DNA from: Phycisphaerales bacterium UBA2396
Lineage (GTDB): Bacteria; Planctomycetota; Phycisphaerae; Phycisphaerales; UBA1924
NCBI GenBank assembly: GCA_002343325.1
Contig: DDSG01000131.1
Location: forward strand, 1 to 13,978
Length of the DNA: 13,978 nucleotides
Direction of reading: 5' to 3'
Positions 7,501-13,978 of this stretch are shown piece after piece (the first letter of the stretch is position 1; every line of letters starts with the position of its first letter). Both the position numbers and the translations under genes were made by a program. Below the pieces are notes generated by a model. The model saw nothing but the letters and a program-made list of their open reading frames with translations, ran no database searches and had not been told where the DNA came from.

Positions 7501-8136
7501 CCGCGCCGCCGACTCCCCGCCGAGGCGATCCGCGACCAGGCCCTGTACGTCGGCGGCCTGCTCGTCGAGCGTGCCGGCGGCCCATCCGTCAAGCCCTACC
7601 AGCCCGACGGGCTCTGGCAGGAAGTCGCGATGCCCCAGTCCAACACGCGCGTGTACGTCCGCGGCATGGGCGACGATCTTCACCGCCGAAGCCTCTACAC
7701 CTACTGGAAGCGTGCCGCCCCGCCGCCCACCATGCTCACGTTCGACGCCCCCACGCGCGAGGCCTGCACCATCCGCCGCCCCACGACCAACACCCCGCTC
7801 CAGGCCTTGGCGCTCTGGAACGATGAGCAGTTCGTCGAAGCCGCCCGTGCGCTCGCCGCTCGCACCCTCGCCTCCAAGGGGACCGACGACCAGCGCCTCG
7901 CCGACCTCTTCCGCCGCTGCACCGCGAGGTCCCCCGACGCCCGCGAGGCCGCCGCCCTCTCCGAGACCCTCGCTCACTTCCGCCAGCGCTTCGCTCAGGC
8001 ACCCAAGGACGCCGACGGCTTGCTCTCTCGCGGCGTCACGCCCATCGCCGAAGGCACCGACCGCGCCGAACTCGCCGCGTGGACCATGATCGCCTCCGCC
8101 GTCCTCAACCTGCACGAGATCCTCACCCAGGAGTAA
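4504..8136 (+). CDS. PSCyt1-PSCyt2-PSD1 planctomycete cytochrome-like protein
   Basis: This 1210-residue, probably exported or membrane-anchored protein has one hydrophobic segment near residues 15-40. PSCyt1 follows, with CFTCH (C65, C68, H69), a predicted covalent haem site, and AMPPP further on. PSCyt2/DUF1549 spans about 173-385 and contains a second CxxCH, CARCHDHKFDP (C359-H363). Residues about 400-440 are charged and probably helical. The middle region is beta-rich and ends in a PA14-like stretch near 725-785 (FRLFVNGVEAAG, then LKPGINSVVLKI). PSD1/DUF1553 occupies about 898-1210 (NRLGLAQWIVSKDNPLTAR, ending LNLHEILTQE). The enzymatic role of this family is unknown. Haem attachment implies an extracytoplasmic location and possible redox chemistry. 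The ATG at 4504 places the hydrophobic segment correctly and has a weak GGGG (4496-4499) upstream. An in-frame ATG at 4441 is possible but lacks a ribosome-binding site. The frame is open further upstream only as a shadow of the exporter. The DUF1501 gene follows after three bases. Confidence 0.92.
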   Translation: MAGPTTRWVNPRILVQSLGIVAVAGGVLGLAALPSRPPEAASAFALKQDLVVFGRDVRPILSDRCFTCHGFDPSTRAAGLRLDTRDEAIAKLKSGDAAIVPGHPEMSELVRRILSDDPEVAMPPPSSGKKALSDDERRILTKWIEQGAPYEAHWAFVPPTQRPAPEVTNQSWVRNDIDRFILAELESRGIAPSPEADKPSLARRAFLDVTGLPPTPDELDAFLADNAPDAYERLVDRLLTQEPYVTRYAERMASPWLDQARYADTSGIHMDAGRQMWLWRDWVIDAYRTNMPFDQFTIEQLAGDLIPNATVSQKIASGFNRNHVTTDEGGAIDEEYLVEYAVDRTATTGGVFMGLTMGCARCHDHKFDPVSMEDFYGLLAFFNSNEEPGLYSQVPDAQRALEPFIVVPTREQTEKRATLAAERTQVAAKAEQRTPEEDSLRSAFLADVRKQFSWAGAKVISASSTEGSTVTISDDGLVSLAGSNPAVETVLATLATDRRDLRTFLLEIPLSGPDSKLGRSPNGNVVVSGVEAVVRSVADPSKSTPISFTYAWANVSQTDGDFHVTTLVTPWGKPIPQDAGWALAAHQAPGGRVAMLVAADPFGFEGGSTIEVKVHFRSQYTHHVARAVRLDVGAVRDAGLAELPSAASTWRLVGPFAPSAGEDVFEMKRGPEAGLDLAATFGDKKLAWQAFPAFIDGRTIELPGGPNAVYLGRHIFSPTPRSFEVSLGSDDGFRLFVNGVEAAGRRVDRGVAPDQDKATITLKPGINSVVLKIVNTGGPGGAYFRSTEDAPLSGVLAAAALPDRILAGAFAADLEKAWRIRHLPSYRESMQRLAKIDEEIAAIDAAAPKTMVMKELAKPRPTFVLSRGLYDQPDKNRPVQRSIPKAFGTLPPEAPQNRLGLAQWIVSKDNPLTARATVNRLWELCFGTGIVRTSEDFGYQSEWPSHPELLDSLAARFADGWDVRAMMRLILTSATYRQDSTVRTDLRDIDPKNRLLASYPRRRLPAEAIRDQALYVGGLLVERAGGPSVKPYQPDGLWQEVAMPQSNTRVYVRGMGDDLHRRSLYTYWKRAAPPPTMLTFDAPTREACTIRRPTTNTPLQALALWNDEQFVEAARALAARTLASKGTDDQRLADLFRRCTARSPDAREAAALSETLAHFRQRFAQAPKDADGLLSRGVTPIAEGTDRAELAAWTMIASAVLNLHEILTQE

Positions 8137-8139
8137 CCC

Positions 8140-9627
8140 GTGAGCAAGGAACGCCTTTCTCCCGCGACCCACCCCCTCGAGCAGCACTACCTCGACATGA
8201 CCCGCCGCCGCTTCTTCGGCACCGCGGCCAAGGGCATCGGCGCCGGGCTCGGCGGGCTCGCCCTCGCCTCCTTGCTCGGCGCCGCCACCCCGGGCAACCC
8301 CGCGGGCTTCTACAGCGGGCCATCCCCGCACTTTCGCCCCAAGGCCAAACGCGTCATCTACATGCACATGGAGGGCGCCCCCAGCCAGCTCGATCTCTAC
8401 GACTACAAGCCCGACCTGCGCCGACGCTTCGACCAGGACCTCCCCGATTCCATCCGCAAGGGGCAACGCCTCACCGGCATGACCAGCGGGCAGACCCGCT
8501 TCCCCGTCGCCCCATCCATGTTCCGCTTCATCAAGCACCGCAACAACCAGGACGGGCTCTGGCTCAGCGAACTCCTCCCCCACACCGGCTCCATCGCCCA
8601 CGAGATGGCACTCATCCGATCCATGCACACCGAGGCCATCAACCACGAGCCCGGCATCACCTTCTTCCAGACCGGCAACCAGCAGCCCGGACGTCCCTCT
8701 CTCGGCTCCTGGATCTCCTACGGCCTTGGATCCTCCAACGCCAATCTCCCCGCCTTCGTCGTCCTCATCACCCAAGGGCTCGGCAACATGCAGGCCCTCG
8801 CCGCTCGCTTCTGGGGCTCGGGCTTCCTCCCCAGCGAGCACCAGGGCTGCCGCCTCCGCTCCGCCGGCGACCCCGTGCTGTTCCTGAAGGATCCCGAGGG
8901 CGTCTCCCGCGCCGATCGCCGCAAGATGCTCGACCTCGTCGGCGAACTCAACGAGATCGAAGCCGCCAGAACACTCGACCCCGAAGCCCGCGCCCGCATC
9001 GCCCAGTACGAGATGGCCTACCGCATGCAGATGTCCGTGCCCGATCTCACCGACTTCTCCAGCGAAGACCAGGAAACCCTCGACATGTACGGGCCCGACG
9101 TCCGAAAGCCCGGCACCTTCGCCGCCAACTGCCTCCTCGCCCGCCGACTCGCCGAACGGGGCGTCCGCTTCATCCAGCTCTACATGCGCGGCTGGGACCA
9201 GCACAACAACCTCCCCGGCGAGCTCCGCGCCCAGTGCGGCGCCGTCGATCAGCCCCAGGCCGCACTCATCAAGGACCTCCGCCGACGCGGCATGCTCGAC
9301 GACACACTCATCCTCTGGGCCGGTGAGTTCGGCCGAACCGTCTACTCCCAGGGCACACTCACCCAGGACAACTACGGCCGAGACCACCACCCACGCTGCT
9401 TCTCCATCTGGCTCGCCGGCGGAGGGATCAAGCCCGGCATCGCCTTCGGCGAAACAGACGACTTCTCCTACAACATCGTCAAAGACCCCATCGACGTCCA
9501 CGACCTCCACGCCACCATGCTCCACTGTCTCGGCATCGACCACACCAAGCTCACCTTCCGCGAGCAGGGACGCGACTTCCGCCTCACCGACGTCTTCGGC
9601 AACGTCCGCAAGGAACTGCTCGCCTAA
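8140..9627 (+). CDS. DUF1501 protein with twin-arginine signal
   Basis: This 495-residue protein belongs to the DUF1501 family, which has an alkaline-phosphatase/sulfatase-like fold and unproven activity. It nearly always accompanies PSD1 proteins in planctomycetes. Residues 21-26 read TRRRFF, followed by a small-residue hydrophobic stretch to about residue 50, giving a twin-arginine (Tat) export signal that begins some 20 residues into the chain. Family hallmarks are YMHMEGAPSQLDLYDYKPD near the mature N-terminus, RGWDQHNN, LILWAGEFGRT and GRDHHPRCFSIWLAGGGI. The His- and Asp-rich motifs are those expected to bind metal in this fold. The GTG start at 8140 is three bases after the previous stop, with its AGGAG (8129-8133) lying inside the end of the upstream gene, so the two are one transcript and probably coupled. 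Tat export implies folding with a cofactor before export. The substrate is unknown. Confidence 0.92.
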   Translation: MSKERLSPATHPLEQHYLDMTRRRFFGTAAKGIGAGLGGLALASLLGAATPGNPAGFYSGPSPHFRPKAKRVIYMHMEGAPSQLDLYDYKPDLRRRFDQDLPDSIRKGQRLTGMTSGQTRFPVAPSMFRFIKHRNNQDGLWLSELLPHTGSIAHEMALIRSMHTEAINHEPGITFFQTGNQQPGRPSLGSWISYGLGSSNANLPAFVVLITQGLGNMQALAARFWGSGFLPSEHQGCRLRSAGDPVLFLKDPEGVSRADRRKMLDLVGELNEIEAARTLDPEARARIAQYEMAYRMQMSVPDLTDFSSEDQETLDMYGPDVRKPGTFAANCLLARRLAERGVRFIQLYMRGWDQHNNLPGELRAQCGAVDQPQAALIKDLRRRGMLDDTLILWAGEFGRTVYSQGTLTQDNYGRDHHPRCFSIWLAGGGIKPGIAFGETDDFSYNIVKDPIDVHDLHATMLHCLGIDHTKLTFREQGRDFRLTDVFGNVRKELLA

Positions 9628-9644
9628 CGGAAAGGACTCCTCCC

Positions 9645-11207
9645 GTGCAGGCCCTTCTCGACGTCCTCGGCCGAACCCACCCGATGGTCCTCCACCTGCC
9701 CATCGGGCTCCTCGCAGGGCTCGCCGCCATCGAGCTCCTCTTCCTCCGCCGCGAAAGCGCCGACCGCGCCCGCGGCCCACGAATCCTCATCACCTGGCTC
9801 GCCGCACTCTCCGCGGTCGTCGCCGCCGTCTCCGGCTACTTCCTCGGCCGATCCGGCGACTACGACCCAATCATTCTTGATCGACACCTCAAGCTCGGCA
9901 TCGCCGTCGCCGTCCTCGCCTGTCTCACCGCCTTCGCCCAATACACCCGCAGCGCAACACCCCGTCGCGTCCTGCTCTTCCTCACGCTCGCCTCCCTCGT
10001 CCCCGCCGGACACCTCGGCGCCACCATGACCCACGGCGAGGACTTCCTCCTTGCCCCGCTCCGCCCAAAGCCCGCCGACACCCCACAGCCCGTCCTCACA
10101 CGCTTCGCCGCCGAAGTCCGCCCCATCCTCGAAACACGCTGCGTCTCCTGCCACGGGCCTTCCAAAGCCAAGGGCGGCCTCCGCCTCGACTCGCCCGAAC
10201 AGATCGAAGAAGGCGGCAGCAGCGGCCCGATCCTCCTCGCCGGAGACCCCTCCGCCAGCGAGATCATCCGACGGCTGCACCTGCCCGAGACCGACGACGA
10301 GCGCATGCCTCCCCCGGGCAAAAACCCGCTCACCCCCGCGCAGATCGAGATCCTCGAAGCCTGGATCCAGGACGGCGCTTCCTTCACCGAGCCCCCGCGC
10401 GACGGCTCACCCACGCCCATCCAGACCTCCGACACCACACCCACCCCCGCGGCCCCGAAACCGATGCCACCCGCACCGGCCCTCGCCGCCATCGCCACCG
10501 CCCTCGGCCACGCGGAGCCGACATCTCGCGGCGAACCCACGCTCTTTGTCTCCTTCCCCGCAGACGCCCAGGCGATCGACGACGCAAGGGCCGCCGAGCT
10601 GCTCCGCCCGCTGGTTCCCTTCATCGCAGATCTCTCGCTCTCTCGCACACGCATCACCGACGCCACGCTCCCCCTGCTCGCCGAGATGCCCGCGCTCCGC
10701 AAGCTCGACCTCCGCGACACCGCCGTCACCTCCGCAGGAATCGCCTCCCTCGCCGCCGCCAAGGCCCTCGAAGAGCTCATCCTCGTCCGCACCAAGCTCG
10801 ATCCCTCCGCGATCGAGACTCTCGCCGGCATCGCTTCGCTCCGCCGCGTCTACCTCTGGGGTGCGGGGCTCGACAAGCCCACGGTCGATTCACTGCGTGA
10901 ACGCCGCAAGGATCTCGCGATCGAAGCCGGCGACACCCTCTCCGCCGAACAGCTCGCGGCCGAGGACAAGGTCACATTCTCGAGCGACGCCCCGCCCATC
11001 GAATCCCCGCCAGCGCAGACCGGGCCCACCGATCTGTCGACCATCCGCCCGATCAACAGCGTGTGCCCCGTGTCTGGCGCCCCCGTCAAACCCGAGTACA
11101 CCATCCTCTACAAAGGCAAGGCGATCGGTTTCTGCTGCCCCAACTGCCCCAAGGGCTTCTGGGAAGACCCCGACAAGTACCTCGCGATCATCGAGGGCAA
11201 GCGCTAG
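9645..11207 (+). CDS. DUF2231-PSCyt1-LRR-YHS/TRASH-like membrane protein
   Basis: This 520-residue membrane-anchored protein has four parts. Residues about 8-130 are a DUF2231 membrane domain (THPMVLHLPIGLLAGLAAIE, about four helices). Residues about 150-250 are a PSCyt1 cytochrome domain with CVSCH (C166, C169, H170) and a later MPPPGKNPLT (M221), a possible second haem ligand. A Pro/Thr-rich linker (about 255-285) follows. Residues about 310-425 are leucine-rich repeats (LRKLDLRDTAVTSAGIASL and neighbours). Residues about 470-520 are a Cys-rich YHS/TRASH-like domain: CPVSG (C474), then FCCPNCPKGF (C497, C498, C501), probably a metal site. The GTG start at 9645 follows GGAAAGGA (9629-9636), 17 bases after the DUF1501 stop, so it closes the three-gene operon. 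Haem attachment places the soluble domains outside the cytoplasm. It may anchor or pass electrons for the secreted partners; that is inference. Its stop codon overlaps that of the opposing isomerase gene. Confidence 0.9.
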   Translation: MQALLDVLGRTHPMVLHLPIGLLAGLAAIELLFLRRESADRARGPRILITWLAALSAVVAAVSGYFLGRSGDYDPIILDRHLKLGIAVAVLACLTAFAQYTRSATPRRVLLFLTLASLVPAGHLGATMTHGEDFLLAPLRPKPADTPQPVLTRFAAEVRPILETRCVSCHGPSKAKGGLRLDSPEQIEEGGSSGPILLAGDPSASEIIRRLHLPETDDERMPPPGKNPLTPAQIEILEAWIQDGASFTEPPRDGSPTPIQTSDTTPTPAAPKPMPPAPALAAIATALGHAEPTSRGEPTLFVSFPADAQAIDDARAAELLRPLVPFIADLSLSRTRITDATLPLLAEMPALRKLDLRDTAVTSAGIASLAAAKALEELILVRTKLDPSAIETLAGIASLRRVYLWGAGLDKPTVDSLRERRKDLAIEAGDTLSAEQLAAEDKVTFSSDAPPIESPPAQTGPTDLSTIRPINSVCPVSGAPVKPEYTILYKGKAIGFCCPNCPKGFWEDPDKYLAIIEGKR

Positions 11208-12418
11208 GCGTACGCCCCGCCCGCCTTGCGACGCGACCCGCGCGCCGCCGCCGCCTTCGCCTCGTACCCGCTCGCCCGGTGCGCCGCCAGCGGATCCTCC
11301 GGCAGCCCCTTCGACCGCCGGTACTCCGACAGAAAGCCCCGCACGTCCGTCGCGTACGCGTCCCGCCACGCCCGCTCGGCCATCACGATGTCGCCGCGCT
11401 CCCGCGCCGCGTTCACCGCCTCCCAATCGATCAGCCACGCCTTCGCCAGGTGCTCCTGCGCCGTCATCACCGTCTGGATCATCGCCTCAATCTTCGGCTT
11501 GAGGTTGTGCGACTGATCAATCATGTACTCGATCGCCAGCTCCGACCCCGCCTCCCGCTCCGCCTGCACGATCTCCGCGAAGATCCTGAACAACTGGTAC
11601 GGGTCGATCGACCCCATCGTCAGATCATCGTCCGCATACTTGCGGTCGTTGAAGTGGAACCCGCCCAACGTCCCCTCCGCGATCAGAAACGCCACGATGT
11701 GCTCGATGTTCGCCCCCGGCAGGTGATGCCCCGTGTCTACCAGCACCTTCGCCCTCTGGCCCGCCGACCGCGCCATCGAAGCCGCCATCCCCCAGTCCGC
11801 CAGATCCGTGTGATAAAACGCCGGCTCGAAGGGCTTGTACTCCACGAGCATCGTCATCCCCGCCGGCATCGCCGCGTGCACCTCCCCCATCGCCTCTCGC
11901 ATCCACCCCATCCGTCGCCGAAGATGCCCCTGCCCCGGATAGTTCGTCCCGTCGGCAAACCACAGACTCAACACTCTCGACCCGCTCGCCCCCGCCAGCC
12001 GAACGCTCTCCAGCATGTGCTCGATCGCCAGCCGTCGGACAGCCGGGTCCGCGTTCGTCACGCTCCCCAGCTTGTACCGCTGATCCTGAAACAGATTCGG
12101 GTTGATCGAACCCACGCGCACGCCCTGCGCCGCCGCCTTTGCCGCCACCACACGCCCCACCTCGCTCGCCGATCCGATCAGCCGCCCATCCTCCCCATAC
12201 GGAAAGTCCCACAGCACGTGCAACGCCACGCTCGGACAGCACCCCGTCAGCCGGTGCACCTGCCCCGCGTCGGCCAGCTTCTCCTCCACCGTCACCGCAG
12301 CCGCAGCCTGCAGGAACTTCCCGAACCGCGTCCCCGTGTCGGCGTACCCCCACGAGGGTGTCTCGATCACAAACCGATCCAGCCGCCGTGCAAGCTTCGC
12401 CTCGTCGATCGTCGCCAT
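11204..12418 (-). CDS. rhaI: L-rhamnose isomerase, RhaI type
   Basis: This 404-residue cytoplasmic TIM-barrel enzyme converts L-rhamnose to L-rhamnulose, the first committed step of rhamnose use. It belongs to the Pseudomonas stutzeri/rhizobial RhaI group, not the E. coli RhaA group. Predicted ligands of the structural metal are E193 (LVEYKP), D228 (VLVDTGHH), H255 (GGFHFND) and D301 (YMIDQSHN). Those of the catalytic metal are H231, D263 and D265. The spacings 35, 27 and 46 equal those recalled for the P. stutzeri enzyme (E219, D254, H281, D327), so the active site is intact. The start is taken as ATG 12418 because GGAG (12428-12425) sits six bases ahead. A GTG at 12430 in the same frame has a poorer site. 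The mutarotase gene ends 16 bases upstream, indicating one transcript. The C-terminal 20 residues are Ala/Arg-rich. Its stop overlaps the convergent gene. Confidence 0.95.
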   Translation of the reverse strand: MATIDEAKLARRLDRFVIETPSWGYADTGTRFGKFLQAAAAVTVEEKLADAGQVHRLTGCCPSVALHVLWDFPYGEDGRLIGSASEVGRVVAAKAAAQGVRVGSINPNLFQDQRYKLGSVTNADPAVRRLAIEHMLESVRLAGASGSRVLSLWFADGTNYPGQGHLRRRMGWMREAMGEVHAAMPAGMTMLVEYKPFEPAFYHTDLADWGMAASMARSAGQRAKVLVDTGHHLPGANIEHIVAFLIAEGTLGGFHFNDRKYADDDLTMGSIDPYQLFRIFAEIVQAEREAGSELAIEYMIDQSHNLKPKIEAMIQTVMTAQEHLAKAWLIDWEAVNAARERGDIVMAERAWRDAYATDVRGFLSEYRRSKGLPEDPLAAHRASGYEAKAAAARGSRRKAGGAYA

Positions 12419-12434
12419 CGCCCGCTCCACGTCT

Positions 12435-12767
12435 TCAGTCGAGCCTGAAGATCTCTTCCAAAAGCCTCGGCCCTTCGGCCCCGACGGGCGTCTCCAGGTA
12501 GGCCGCCATCTCCCGTTCCCACCTCGCCACGACCGGGTTCCCTTCCAGCCGCCGCCTCACCTCCCCCCAGTCATCGCACTCAAGGAACCCGAACTCGTGC
12601 CCCGGCGAAAGCCCCCACCGTTCCGCGTCCTTCCACAGAAAGATCGAGTAGTTCCGGATCCCCGCCTCCCGCAGCGCCGCCAGCATGTCGGGCCATACCG
12701 CCGCGTGCAGCCGCCGATAGTCCGTCAGCCGATCCGCCCGAACCTTCAGATGAAAGCACACGCGCAC
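12435..12767 (-). CDS. rhaM: L-rhamnose mutarotase
   Basis: This 110-residue cytoplasmic protein of the RhaM/RhaU family interconverts the alpha and beta anomers of L-rhamnose, feeding the anomer used by the isomerase. Length and motifs fit the family (E. coli RhaM is 104 residues): Y17 and H21 in YRRLHAAVWPDM match the active-site Tyr and His, followed by AGIRNYSIFLW and, near the C-terminus, VARWEREMAAYLETP. The start is a GTG at 12767 with AGAGGGA (12781-12775) seven bases ahead. An ATG a few bases upstream is out of frame. It sits between the binding-protein gene, whose stop is 14 bases upstream, and the isomerase gene, an arrangement that supports both neighbours' identification as rhamnose genes. 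No missing residues or frame problems were seen. Confidence 0.93.
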   Translation of the reverse strand: MRVCFHLKVRADRLTDYRRLHAAVWPDMLAALREAGIRNYSIFLWKDAERWGLSPGHEFGFLECDDWGEVRRRLEGNPVVARWEREMAAYLETPVGAEGPRLLEEIFRLD

Positions 12768-12781
12768 GCCCGCATCCCTCT

Positions 12782-13831
12782 CTAGAAATCAAAATGATCG
12801 ATGTTGTCCTTCGTGAACACCAGGATGTCCCCCAGCAGGATCCGGTCCCCCTCGATCACCTTCGCCCCAAGCCGCCCAGCCTCGAGCGTCGCGTTCCCTG
12901 GCTTGAGCCTCCCGTCGATCAGCGCCTTCGCCGCCTGCACCGTCAGGTACCCCAGGTCCTTCGTGTTCCACAGCACCACCGACTTGACCGTCCCCTCTTT
13001 CACCGCCGCCTTCATGTCGTTGGGCGTCGAAAGCCCCGTCACCAGCACCTTCCCCGACTTGCCCGCCTGCTTGACCGCCTCCGCCGCCGCCGGGAACGAC
13101 ACGCTCGAAATCCCCCAGATCCCGCGCAAGTCCGGGTACGCCGCGATCAGGTCCTTCGTCACCTGGAACGCCAGCCGCTGGTCCTCATTGCTGGGCTTGA
13201 TCTCAACCAACCTCAGTTCCGGATACTCGCCAAGCCGCTCCTTCATGAACGCGATCCACTCGTTCTGATTCGCCGCCGTCAGAGTCGCCGTCACGATCGC
13301 CACGTCGCCCTTGGCCTGCTCCTTCCCGCCCAGATCCCGCACCATCGTGTCCACCAGCGCAAAGCCGATCTCCCTGCTCGTCGCCTGGTTCACCATGAAT
13401 TCCCGGGCATCCGCCTCCCCGTCCGCGTCCCACGTGATCACCCGCACGCCCTTCTGCCGCGCCGCACGCATCGCCGGCGCCAGCACGTTCGGGTCATTCG
13501 GCGACACCGCGATCACGTCCACGCCCTGCGCCGTCCAACGCTCGATCATCGCCGCCGCCTTCTCCGCCGAGCCGTCCGTCGGCCCGTCGTAGATCAGCTC
13601 CACCCCAAGCTCTTCCGCCGCCTGCTTCGCCCCCTCCGCGCACGACGTGAAATACGGCACCCCCTTCTTCTTCGGGATCATCACCACCCGAACCTTCGGT
13701 GTCGGCGTTCCGCCCGCGCCACCCGGGGTCGGCGTGGGCGCCTCCTTCGGCCCACGATCGCACCCACCCGCCACAAGCCCCGCAACCACCATCGACGCCC
13801 ACAGCACCGCCCGTCTTGTCACTCGGTTCAT
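12782..13831 (-). CDS. rhaS: Rhamnose ABC transporter substrate-binding lipoprotein
   Basis: This 349-residue periplasmic sugar-binding protein of the ribose-binding/Peripla_BP_4 fold is the recognition component of an ABC importer, RhaS type. The N-terminus has basic residues, a hydrophobic stretch and GLVAGGC with lipidation Cys C24, then a Pro/Thr/Gly linker to about residue 45. The domain starts at VRVVMIPKKKGVPYFTSCAEGAK, with VDVIAVSPNDPNVL and VRVITWDADG. These, with the position next to rhaM and rhaI, point to rhamnose. Rhizobia use the name rhaS for this protein; it is unrelated to the E. coli regulator of that name. ATG 13831 is preceded by GGAGGA (13841-13836). Its first bases overlap the stop of the permease gene (ATGA), so translation is probably coupled. 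Substrate assignment is inferred mainly from context and overall resemblance. Confidence 0.88.
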   Translation of the reverse strand: MNRVTRRAVLWASMVVAGLVAGGCDRGPKEAPTPTPGGAGGTPTPKVRVVMIPKKKGVPYFTSCAEGAKQAAEELGVELIYDGPTDGSAEKAAAMIERWTAQGVDVIAVSPNDPNVLAPAMRAARQKGVRVITWDADGEADAREFMVNQATSREIGFALVDTMVRDLGGKEQAKGDVAIVTATLTAANQNEWIAFMKERLGEYPELRLVEIKPSNEDQRLAFQVTKDLIAAYPDLRGIWGISSVSFPAAAEAVKQAGKSGKVLVTGLSTPNDMKAAVKEGTVKSVVLWNTKDLGYLTVQAAKALIDGRLKPGNATLEAGRLGAKVIEGDRILLGDILVFTKDNIDHFDF

Positions 13832-13978
13832 CGCGTCCTCCGCAGTCCGCCCGCCAGCACAACGCCGAGCACCAGCGCCGCCCCGAGCACAATCAGAATC
13901 ACCTCGTCATGGTACCAGCGCCACGCCACGAACTGCCGCAGCCCGTGCAACGCCGCCACCCCCGCCGCCACACCCAGC
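13828..13978 (-). CDS. C-terminus of probable ABC sugar permease (partial)
   Basis: Only the last 49 or so residues are present; the gene continues past the right edge. The visible chain ends with a hydrophobic helix (VILIVLGAALVLGVVLAGG) and a basic tail, LRRTR, as expected for the final membrane segment of a transporter with its C-terminus in the cytoplasm. The stop TGA (13830-13828) overlaps the rhaS ATG. Binding-protein genes of rhamnose importers are usually accompanied by two BPD_transp_2-type permeases and an ATPase, so a RhaP- or RhaQ-type permease is the best guess. The fragment is too short to tell which, or to exclude another membrane protein. Confidence 0.6.
   Translation of the reverse strand, partial: LGVAAGVAALHGLRQFVAWRWYHDEVILIVLGAALVLGVVLAGGLRRTR

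Noticed and set aside
4180..9780. A 1866-codon open frame on the minus strand antisense to the PSD1/DUF1501 operon.
   Set aside because: It lies opposite well-recognised genes, has repetitive Gly/Val/Glu/Ala-rich composition with no family motifs, and is what strong G/C third-position bias produces on the opposite strand.
11207..11216. GGCGTACGCC, a perfect 10-base palindrome next to the shared stops, considered as a bidirectional terminator.
   Set aside because: It has no room for a loop, no T-run on either side, and lies inside the last codons of rhaI.
11063..12448. A 461-codon plus-strand frame opposite the rhamnose isomerase gene.
   Set aside because: Composition is Arg/Pro/His/Leu-rich without motifs, and the minus strand encodes an isomerase with all metal ligands in register.

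Overview
This is a high-G+C window (strong G/C preference at third codon positions) from a bacterium that is very probably a member of the Planctomycetota. The key evidence is a PSCyt1-PSCyt2-PSD1 (DUF1549/DUF1553) protein followed by a DUF1501 protein and a DUF2231/PSCyt1/leucine-rich-repeat protein. This gene set is characteristic of planctomycetes and close relatives. The composition and the helix-turn-helix plus receiver regulator would suit the Phycisphaerae side of the phylum, but that placement is inference.

Layout, left to right. (1) 1-301 is non-coding, with a good leftward promoter candidate and several G+C-rich hairpins. (2) 302-880 (+) is a small DNA-binding response regulator, followed by a textbook rho-independent terminator at 903-938. 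(3) 943-4411 (+) is a probable operon with its own promoter and a palindromic operator candidate. It encodes a ring-cleaving dioxygenase fused to an alpha/beta-hydrolase, a small two-helix XapX/DUF1427 membrane protein, and an EntS-like (MFS_3) exporter whose GTG start overlaps the preceding stop. It looks like a unit for degrading and expelling an aromatic or quinone compound. (4) 4504-11207 (+) is a tightly spaced three-gene planctomycete module of surface or periplasmic proteins: the large PSCyt1/PSCyt2/PSD1 protein, a Tat-type DUF1501 protein, and a membrane-anchored cytochrome-like protein with an LRR region and a C-terminal Cys-rich YHS/TRASH-like domain. (5) 11204-13978 (-) is an L-rhamnose uptake and catabolism operon reading leftward: the C-terminus of a probable ABC permease, a rhamnose-binding lipoprotein (RhaS), rhamnose mutarotase (RhaM) and L-rhamnose isomerase (RhaI). 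The remaining transporter genes and the kinase and aldolase would lie off the right edge or elsewhere.

The two large operons are convergent, and their last genes share the four bases CTAG so that each stop codon lies inside the other. No terminator separates them. Functionally, the rhamnose operon imports L-rhamnose, interconverts its anomers and isomerises it to L-rhamnulose. The neighbouring module may belong to the same polysaccharide-use lifestyle, but nothing in the sequence proves a direct link. No tRNA, rRNA, CRISPR array, insertion sequence or broken gene was seen. The most distinctive items are the dioxygenase-hydrolase fusion with its operator, the four-part DUF2231-cytochrome-LRR-YHS-like protein, and the shared convergent stops.
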